NCBI GenBank assembly: GCA_017380955.1
Contig: JAFOCZ010000097.1
Location: 1 to 7,021, forward strand
Length of the DNA: 7,021 bases
Reading direction: 5' to 3'
Origin: Alistipes sp.
GTDB taxonomy: Bacteria; Bacteroidota; Bacteroidia; Bacteroidales; Rikenellaceae
Shown: positions 1 to 5,323 of the stretch, piece after piece
Numbering within the stretch: position 1 is the stretch's first letter
Layout of the letters: every line of letters begins with the position of its first letter
Made by a program: the position numbers and the translations under genes
The notes under the pieces: generated by a model
What the model was told of the DNA's origin: nothing
Databases searched by the model: none
Seen by the model: only the letters and a program-made list of their open reading frames with translations

Positions 1-147
1 CATAGCCTCACGCTTTGCGATTGAAGGCTTTGTGAAGTACTGACGACGACGAAGCTCCTTCAATACGCCTGTACGCTCATACTTTCTCTTAAACTTCTTA
101 AGGGCGCGCTCGATGTTCTCACCCTCCTGCAATTTCATTACGATCAT
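1..147 (-). CDS. rpsU: 30S ribosomal protein bS21 (partial, C-terminus off the window)
   Basis: Small basic ribosomal protein of the 30S platform, close to the 3' end of 16S rRNA. The frame is open for 49 codons from ATG (147-145) to the window edge and reads MIVMKLQEGENIERALKKFK, then RKYERTGVLKELRRRQYF and TKPSIAKREAM. The EGENIE and ALKKFKRK motifs and the run of Arg and Lys are diagnostic of bS21. Bacteroidota proteins are about 63 residues long, so roughly 15 C-terminal residues are missing. I chose the first ATG because family members begin MIV; the ATG at codon 4 is less likely. No Shine-Dalgarno precedes the start; the upstream 20 bases are A-rich, as is common in this phylum. A perfect AGGAGG (128-123) lies inside codons 7-9. 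The 124-base gap from the upstream gene suggests separate transcription or processing. Identity is secure; only the C-terminus is unseen. Confidence 0.95.
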   Translation of the reverse strand, partial: MIVMKLQEGENIERALKKFKRKYERTGVLKELRRRQYFTKPSIAKREAM

Positions 148-271
148 AGTTGTATACTTTTTTTAGTTTTAATAATCTTGTTTGTTGTTCCACATCCGTG
201 GCGGTTGCCCTGTCTGCGTTTCAGACTTCGTAGTCCTCGGTGGCCAAGTTGGGCGGACTCGTGTCGGTAGG
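148..271 (-). promoter_or_regulatory. Intergenic leader upstream of rpsU with overlapping short stems
   Basis: This is the only real gap between genes in the window. In the minus-strand transcript, AGTCC (259-255) can pair with GGACT (236-232). GACT (235-232) can instead pair with AGTC (227-224) around loop ACGA. GTCTG (226-222) can pair with CAGAC (216-212) around a five-base loop. Because arms are shared, the middle stem excludes the other two. A fourth stem, CCAC (201-198) with GTGG (193-190), lies nearer the gene. The last 33 bases before the rpsU ATG are A/T-rich and probably unstructured. I see no Bacteroidota-type promoter match (TTTG, then TAnnTTTG), no T-run typical of an intrinsic terminator, and no tRNA. 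A regulatory role for rpsU is inference; stems this short can occur by chance. Confidence 0.35.
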
Positions 272-1339
272 TTAGTTGACTGTTGTGTCTGGTGTACCAA
301 AATCGAGATACGGCGCTATACGCGCTGCCTCCTCACTTTTAAATATTTTAGAGTCTATCATCTCTTCTATGGTACTCCAACCTCCTTTCAATTCTCTGTT
401 ATTAATTATCCTCTTGAGCATACTGTTCGATATATAAGGGTGAACAGCAAGTTCTTTTGAGCGTGCAAAGTTAATATAAATTTTCTCAATTTCAGCACTA
501 TCACAGTAAATTTGTTGCGAAAATTTGCAAAAATTCTCTTCCGTGATGATGTTTATCTCCCGAATCTGCGAAATATCGTGATATCCACCCAGCAAAGTGC
601 GGTATTCTATAATCGCCTGAGCACTCTTTGCACCTATGCCACTAAGGGCTACCAGCGTCGCAGAGTCGGCAGTGTTGATGTTGACAAGTGCTGGCTCTTC
701 CGCCACAACACCCACGTCCTCCGTTGTTGCAAACATAACATATGGTCGCAGTTGCTCACGCATAGTGCTATCCACAGCGTAGCACTCCGCGAACTCCTCG
801 AAGTTGCGGTATCCGCCAATCATCTCTCTATATCGTACTATGAGCGCTGCCTGACGTGACGAGAATCCCAACGTGCGCAGATACTCCGCAGTGGCGGTGT
901 CTATAAGGAAAGGGGTGTATGCCACCTCGGCACGTTGCTCCTTATAGAGGGTGTCGGGTTTGGTGTATTGGCTCTTGTAGCGATATTTCTCACCTATGGT
1001 GATATATGGCTCGAGGAGGAGATATATCGAATCGGTCATATTGTAGCACATTGCCACATCCTCCTTTATGCGGTACACCTTACCTGCGCTGCGCCAGCGT
1101 ATGATGCTTATGGCGATGTTGCGGTCTATGCCCATATTGGTGAGCGTTGTATACTCCACCTCGTTGGGGTCGAAGACCTCGAGGCGTAGCGGTATAGAGT
1201 CGATAGCCACATCTGCCTCCGTGTTGCTCTCCTCCCTCTCGGCATATGGCTTTGGGCGTGCCAAGAGCGATAGTAGTGCTACTATCAATACCAGCAGTGC
1301 CACGAGCACCGCACCACGTAGATGTTGCTCACGTTGCAT
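272..1339 (-). CDS. Membrane-anchored protein with about four tandem helix-hairpin-helix (ComEA-like) repeats
   Basis: A 355-residue protein of unknown function. Residues 1-8 are short and charged, and residues 9-27 form one hydrophobic segment (LRGAVLVALLVLIVALLSLL), which looks like an uncleaved signal anchor. The rest should lie in the periplasm. Four helix-hairpin-helix units follow at about 54-112, 144-202, 218-276 and 284-345. The third is the most canonical (VNINTADSATLVALSGIGAK, then SAQAIIEYR and GGY), the form seen in ComEA. The second has LGFSSRQAALIVRYR with GGY, and the fourth has HPYISNSMLKRIINNR with GGW. Such units usually bind DNA without sequence specificity; the first and fourth are diverged and may be structural. 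The ATG is three bases after the ubiD stop, so it is likely co-transcribed. No other competence genes are visible, so I do not assign comEA. The domain call is strong and the role unknown. Confidence 0.88.
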   Translation of the reverse strand: MQREQHLRGAVLVALLVLIVALLSLLARPKPYAEREESNTEADVAIDSIPLRLEVFDPNEVEYTTLTNMGIDRNIAISIIRWRSAGKVYRIKEDVAMCYNMTDSIYLLLEPYITIGEKYRYKSQYTKPDTLYKEQRAEVAYTPFLIDTATAEYLRTLGFSSRQAALIVRYREMIGGYRNFEEFAECYAVDSTMREQLRPYVMFATTEDVGVVAEEPALVNINTADSATLVALSGIGAKSAQAIIEYRTLLGGYHDISQIREINIITEENFCKFSQQIYCDSAEIEKIYINFARSKELAVHPYISNSMLKRIINNRELKGGWSTIEEMIDSKIFKSEEAARIAPYLDFGTPDTTVN

Positions 1340-1342
1340 AGG

Positions 1343-3181
1343 CTACCACTGTTCGCTCTCCGAGAGCCATAGTTTGCGATAGCGGCGCGATGGTGACTCT
1401 ATGAGTTCTCCTATGCCATACTCCGCCCAGCGCTCGTCGACAAGGTGTATGGTATCGGGGTGCGATGTCACCACATTGGGGAATCGTGCAGGGTTATCGC
1501 CATATCCCGGGCGCTTGGAACGCGCATCGACGATGATGGTGTTGTTATATAGGCGTATATCGCGCTTAGGGTCGGTATTTGCCGCTGCGAGCCACAACAA
1601 ATCCGAGAGTGTCATACTTCCCGCAGCGCCATTGTCGAAGAGTGCCACGATGCGCATATCCTCGAAGCCGTTCTCCGCGATGTAGCGCTCTACATCCACC
1701 CTCTCCTGCCACTCACGCTCGGCATATAGTATCAGGATGCCATACTCCTTTGCCAACTCGGTGTTGAACAATCGCACACCACCCACAGGGTTTGCGGTGC
1801 GTGGTGTGCGGAATGTGCGTGGCGTGGCATCCACATCCGTAATGTCTATGGCGAGTTTCGAGCCGTAGCCCGTAGTCTGCGTAGCGTGGTCGAGGACATC
1901 GAGGATTCCCTCCGACCATATAAGGTTACGCCTTGGGTCTATGTTTGCTATGCGACGCAGTACCGCATCCTTGGAGCGTATGTCGCAATCTTCGGATGCC
2001 ACGACCATATATTTGTTAAACATCATCTGTCCTGCGCCCCACAATCCCTGCGCCACTTTATTAGGCTGTCCGAGGTAGCGCTTCACGATAGATGTGAGGG
2101 CTATGTTATGCGCCGTACCCTCTATAGGCATATACAAGTCACGCACCTCGGGCTGCACGGCAAGGCGTATAGGCGCGAGGAATATGCGCTCCGTGGCCTT
2201 GGCGATGTAGGCATCCTCCATAGGTGGCACACCAACGATGGTGGCAGGGTAGATGGCATCGCGTCGCGAGGTGATGGCAACGATGTGGAACTTAGGATAT
2301 AGGTCGGTGAGGGAGTAGAAACCAGTGTGGTCGCCAAAAGGACCCTCCACAGTGAGGTCCTCTGTGGTGTCTACATATCCCTCCAATACAAAGTCGCAGT
2401 CGGCAGGTACCCACAAGTCGTTTGTTATGCACTTCACCAACTTCACAGGCTTCTGGCGCAGCATACCTGCCAGGAGCATCTCATCCATATTGTCGGGCAT
2501 AGGTGCTGTGGCAGAGTAGATATATGCAGGGTCGCCACCTATGGCAACGCTCACGGGCATACGCTCGCCACGACGCTTATAGCCATCATAGTGACGTGCG
2601 CCAGTCTTATGACGATGCCAGTGCATACCTGTGGTGTGGTTATCGAAAATCTGCATACGGTACATTCCGAGGTTGGGGATTCCCGTGTCGGGGTCTTTGG
2701 TTACGACCATAGGCAGCGTTATGAACTTACCACCATCGTAGGGCCACGAGGTGATTATAGGGAGTCGTGATAGGTCGGCATCCTCGCCCTGCCATACTAC
2801 CTCCTGGCACTCGCCACGCGAGGTGCTGCGCTTGGGAAACCACTTGGCAACATCGGTCAAGAGAGGCAACATCTGCAACTTCTCCCACAGTGAGTTCTTG
2901 GGTGATATAGCACCCTTGAGGATGTTGTCTATACGCTCCGAGATCTCGTCGAGGCTCTCCACACCCAGTGCGGTAGCAATACGACTATCCGAGCCCATCA
3001 TATTCATAAGCACAGGGTAGTCGGTGTCGGTATTCTCAAAGAGCACAGCCTTACCACCGCCCTCGCTCTTCGATATGCGGTCTACAATCTCGCACATCTC
3101 AAAACGTGTGTCTACCTTGGTCTTGATACGCAGAAGTTCGCCCTTGCGCTCCAGTTGTGCTACAAACTCTCGGAGTCTCAT
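1343..3181 (-). CDS. UbiD-family decarboxylase (long, about 610-residue form)
   Basis: A 612-residue cytosolic enzyme of the UbiD fold, which uses prenylated FMN to decarboxylate (or carboxylate) aromatic or unsaturated acids. Motifs matching characterised UbiD/Fdc enzymes are present. In PNLGMYRMQ, Asn170 fits the metal ligand and Arg175 the catalytic Arg. His191 (in HKTGARHY) and Glu267 (in FVLEGYV) fit the other metal ligands. Glu279 and Asp284 in EGPFGDHTGFY take the places of the two catalytic acids, the second being Asp rather than Glu as I recall for E. coli UbiD. It is about 115 residues longer than E. coli UbiD (497). Long members are often named menaquinone biosynthesis decarboxylases (SCO4490-type); I cannot confirm that substrate here. 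The cofactor-making prenyltransferase UbiX is not in the window. It starts six bases after kdsD stops, in the same operon. The family is certain; the substrate is open. Confidence 0.92.
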   Translation of the reverse strand: MRLREFVAQLERKGELLRIKTKVDTRFEMCEIVDRISKSEGGGKAVLFENTDTDYPVLMNMMGSDSRIATALGVESLDEISERIDNILKGAISPKNSLWEKLQMLPLLTDVAKWFPKRSTSRGECQEVVWQGEDADLSRLPIITSWPYDGGKFITLPMVVTKDPDTGIPNLGMYRMQIFDNHTTGMHWHRHKTGARHYDGYKRRGERMPVSVAIGGDPAYIYSATAPMPDNMDEMLLAGMLRQKPVKLVKCITNDLWVPADCDFVLEGYVDTTEDLTVEGPFGDHTGFYSLTDLYPKFHIVAITSRRDAIYPATIVGVPPMEDAYIAKATERIFLAPIRLAVQPEVRDLYMPIEGTAHNIALTSIVKRYLGQPNKVAQGLWGAGQMMFNKYMVVASEDCDIRSKDAVLRRIANIDPRRNLIWSEGILDVLDHATQTTGYGSKLAIDITDVDATPRTFRTPRTANPVGGVRLFNTELAKEYGILILYAEREWQERVDVERYIAENGFEDMRIVALFDNGAAGSMTLSDLLWLAAANTDPKRDIRLYNNTIIVDARSKRPGYGDNPARFPNVVTSHPDTIHLVDERWAEYGIGELIESPSRRYRKLWLSESEQW

Positions 3182-3187
3182 ATGTTG

Positions 3188-3802
3188 CTATTTATTAGTT
3201 TTTGTTGTTGCTATACGTTGCTCTATGTGGCCTCCGGGGTGGAGGTGCGCAAAATCCTCGGTGTGGAAGTTGCGAGCATAGATAAGTGCCTCGGCAAGAG
3301 CATCGCCGATGGCCATCTGCACTATGGTAGATGTCGTAGGCACTATGTTGAGCACACAATCCTCCTCCTCGACAACCACGCTGAGGTGTATGTCCGATGT
3401 GGTGGCTATGTGCGAGGCCTCCGAGCCTGTGATGGCGATAACGGCATTGCCGTTGCGCTTGGCATACTCTACGACAGAAAGCACCTCGGCAGTCTCTCCC
3501 GAGTAGGAGAGTGCTACGACGATATCCTCGGCTCGGATGATGCCTAAGTCGCCGTGTGCAGCCTCTGCAGCGTGCAGGAATATGGCTGGTGTGCCAGTGC
3601 TTGTCAGCGTAGCGGCAATCTTGCGTGCTACGTGTCCCGACTTTCCCATTCCTGTGAGTATCACCTTACCACGACAGTGAAGTATCATCTCCACAGCGCG
3701 CGTGAAACTATCGCCAAGTGTTGCCATTGTCGCCGTTAGCGCCGTTATGGCATTGCGGAGGCTTGTTTGTCCTATGTTGATGAGGTCGTTTTGGGGAGTC
3801 AT
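3188..3802 (-). CDS. kdsD: Arabinose-5-phosphate isomerase, single SIS domain without CBS pair
   Basis: Interconverts D-ribulose 5-phosphate and D-arabinose 5-phosphate, the first step of Kdo synthesis, in the cytosol. The 204-residue product is one SIS domain: GMGKSGHVARKIAATLTSTG (51-70), HAAEAAHGDLG (77-87), SYSGET (99-104), VPTTST (154-159) and HLHPGG (186-191). By motif alignment Lys54, Glu106, Glu147 and His188 match the active-site Lys59, Glu111, Glu152 and His193 of E. coli KdsD. The two C-terminal CBS domains of the 328-residue E. coli enzyme are absent; the frame ends in a normal stop soon after HPGG. SIS-only isomerases are known, including one from Bacteroides fragilis, so this is probably the normal local form and not a truncation. 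It starts one base after the kdsA stop. Neighbouring kdsA and kdsB make this assignment much firmer than SIS homology alone. Confidence 0.92.
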   Translation of the reverse strand: MTPQNDLINIGQTSLRNAITALTATMATLGDSFTRAVEMILHCRGKVILTGMGKSGHVARKIAATLTSTGTPAIFLHAAEAAHGDLGIIRAEDIVVALSYSGETAEVLSVVEYAKRNGNAVIAITGSEASHIATTSDIHLSVVVEEEDCVLNIVPTTSTIVQMAIGDALAEALIYARNFHTEDFAHLHPGGHIEQRIATTKTNK

Positions 3803-3803
3803 A

Positions 3804-4568
3804 CTATTTGATGCTTAGTAGTGAGGTGAGTGTTATCTCCAAGTCGTCGAGGCTCAGTGAGTTAGCGCCATCGCAGAGCGCCTCGTCGGGTGTTGGGTGC
3901 ACCTCGAAGAAGTAGCCATCAGCGCCAAAGGCCTTTGCAGCAAGTGCCATATGTGGTATCATCTCACGGTTGCCACCACTCTTCGTGCCCATACCTCCAG
4001 GGCGTTGCACAGAGTGCGTGCAGTCCATAATCACCGTAGGTGCGAAGGTGTGCATATCCACGATATTTCGGAAGTCCACAACGAGGTTGTTGTAGCCAAA
4101 CATATTGCCACGCTCCGTGAGCCACACCTCCTTAGCACCGCTCTCTATAGCCTTCAGGTAGGGGTGTTGCATATCCATACCCGAGAGGAACTGTCCCTTC
4201 TTGATGTTCACAACCTTGGCGTGACGTGCTGCCGCTACGATGATATCTGTCTGGCGAGAGAGAAGTGCCGGAATCTGCACCACATCGGCAACCTCTGCCA
4301 CAGGCTCTGCCTGCCAAGCCTCGTGGATGTCGGTGAGGATGTCAAGCCCGTAGCGGCTCTTTATGTCGCTGAGAATCTGCAACCCACGCTCTATGCCTAC
4401 GCCACGGTAGGAGTCTATAGAGGTGCGGTTGGCCTTGTCGAACGAGGCCTTAAAGATAATCTTCATACCTATACGTTCGGAGATATCGCGGATGGTGGAT
4501 GCTATATGCTCCATAACCTCGGTGCTCTCTATGACGCAAGGCCCTGCTATGATTCTCGGTGTTGTCAT
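3804..4568 (-). CDS. kdsA: 3-deoxy-8-phosphooctulonate synthase (Kdo-8-phosphate synthase), metal-dependent class
   Basis: Condenses phosphoenolpyruvate with D-arabinose 5-phosphate to Kdo 8-phosphate. The 254-residue protein carries the family motifs: AGPCVIES (8-15), KASFDKANRTS (40-50), NIKKGQF (121-127), WLTERG (149-154), DCTHSVQRPGG (182-192) and HPTPDEALCDGANSL (224-238). Cys11, His185, Glu222 and Asp233 correspond, with the same numbering, to the metal ligands of the Aquifex aeolicus enzyme. The metal-free E. coli type has Asn in place of this Cys, so this one should need a divalent metal. It is shorter than E. coli KdsA (284), as expected for this class. Its ATG overlaps the kdsB stop by one base (TAATG), which suggests translational coupling and supports this start. 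KdsC, which removes the phosphate, is not in the window. Confidence 0.97.
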   Translation of the reverse strand: MTTPRIIAGPCVIESTEVMEHIASTIRDISERIGMKIIFKASFDKANRTSIDSYRGVGIERGLQILSDIKSRYGLDILTDIHEAWQAEPVAEVADVVQIPALLSRQTDIIVAAARHAKVVNIKKGQFLSGMDMQHPYLKAIESGAKEVWLTERGNMFGYNNLVVDFRNIVDMHTFAPTVIMDCTHSVQRPGGMGTKSGGNREMIPHMALAAKAFGADGYFFEVHPTPDEALCDGANSLSLDDLEITLTSLLSIK

Positions 4569-5323
4569 TATAGTTCTCTGTTAGCGATTAAAGCCTCGGC
4601 ACGACGTAAATCCTCGGGGGTGTCGATGCCTATGCCCACATCTTCGGTTATGCCCACGCCTATGGTGTAGCCCATCTCCAGCCATCGCAACTGCTCGAGG
4701 CTCTCGGCACACTCCAAAGGTGTTGGCTCGAGGGTCACGACAGTGCGCAGCACCTCGCTACGGAAGGCGTAGATGCCAACGTGGCGAAGGTAGGTGTGGT
4801 GCTTTGTCCACTCCTCGGGCGCTATGCCACGAAGGTGGGGTATTGGCGAGCGTGAGAAGTATAGTGCCGTGGAGCGTTGCGAGATTGCGACCTTCACAAC
4901 ATTGGGGTTGTGGAGGTCTGCGGTTGCGCTATCGCCACGAAGCGGTGTTGCGAGGGTTGCTATGTCGGTTGTAGGGGTGTCGAAGAGCGCTACTATGGTG
5001 CGCAACTGCTCCTCGGTGGTGAAGGGCTCATCGCCCTGGATGTTTACCACCACATCCCACTCTCCGCCTATCTTCTCCAGAGCCTCGGCGCAGCGCTCCG
5101 TGCCACAACGATGCTCCGAAGATGTCATAACAGCCTCGCCGCCAAACCTCGCCACAGCATCTGCGATACGCACATCGTCGGTGGCTACCACGACCCTCTC
5201 GAAAACTCGCTCTGCGGTGCGATATACCCACTCGATGACCATCCTGTCCCCTAACATTGCCAACGGCTTGGCAGGGAAACGTGTGGAGGCGTAGCGCGCG
5301 GGTATTATCGCTATTGTTCTCAT
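4568..5323 (-). CDS. kdsB: 3-deoxy-manno-octulosonate cytidylyltransferase (CMP-Kdo synthetase)
   Basis: Activates Kdo with CTP to CMP-Kdo, the donor for Kdo transfer to lipid A. The 251-residue protein has the usual length (E. coli 248) and a nucleotidyltransferase fold. The N-terminal IPARYASTRFPAKPL (7-21) is the CTP-binding loop, with Lys19 in the conserved position. HRCGTER (71-77), NIQGDEPF (94-101), SRSPIP (157-162), HVGIYAFR (181-188), ESLEQLRWLE (207-216) and GIDTPEDL (232-239) follow in family order. Asp98 and Asp234 fit the two magnesium-binding acids. The ATG overlaps the lon stop by one base (TAATG), and its own stop overlaps the kdsA start in the same way. It precedes kdsA and kdsD although its reaction comes after theirs. 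Identity is secure. Confidence 0.97.
   Translation of the reverse strand: MRTIAIIPARYASTRFPAKPLAMLGDRMVIEWVYRTAERVFERVVVATDDVRIADAVARFGGEAVMTSSEHRCGTERCAEALEKIGGEWDVVVNIQGDEPFTTEEQLRTIVALFDTPTTDIATLATPLRGDSATADLHNPNVVKVAISQRSTALYFSRSPIPHLRGIAPEEWTKHHTYLRHVGIYAFRSEVLRTVVTLEPTPLECAESLEQLRWLEMGYTIGVGITEDVGIGIDTPEDLRRAEALIANREL

Noticed and set aside
190..226. Possible rho-independent terminator after the helix-hairpin-helix gene
   Set aside because: The stems are only 4-5 base pairs and none is followed by a T-run in the transcript; the nearby homopolymer is A-rich on the transcribed strand.
181..271. Possible tRNA or known small RNA in the intergenic gap
   Set aside because: There is no T-arm GGTTCGA-like sequence, no acceptor pairing and no CCA end on either strand; only short stems are present.
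182..460. Plus-strand open frame of 92 codons covering the rpsU leader and the end of the helix-hairpin-helix gene
   Set aside because: Most of it is antisense to the real gene, and the product is Cys/Phe-rich without any motif.
3188..3802. kdsD as a truncated pseudogene because the CBS domains are missing
   Set aside because: All active-site residues are present, the stop is followed at once by the next gene, no CBS remnant lies downstream, and SIS-only isomerases are known in Bacteroidales.
3897..4670. Plus-strand open frame of 257 codons opposite kdsA
   Set aside because: Antisense shadow of kdsA and the end of kdsB. It is rich in His, Cys and Arg, with no domain pattern and no start context.
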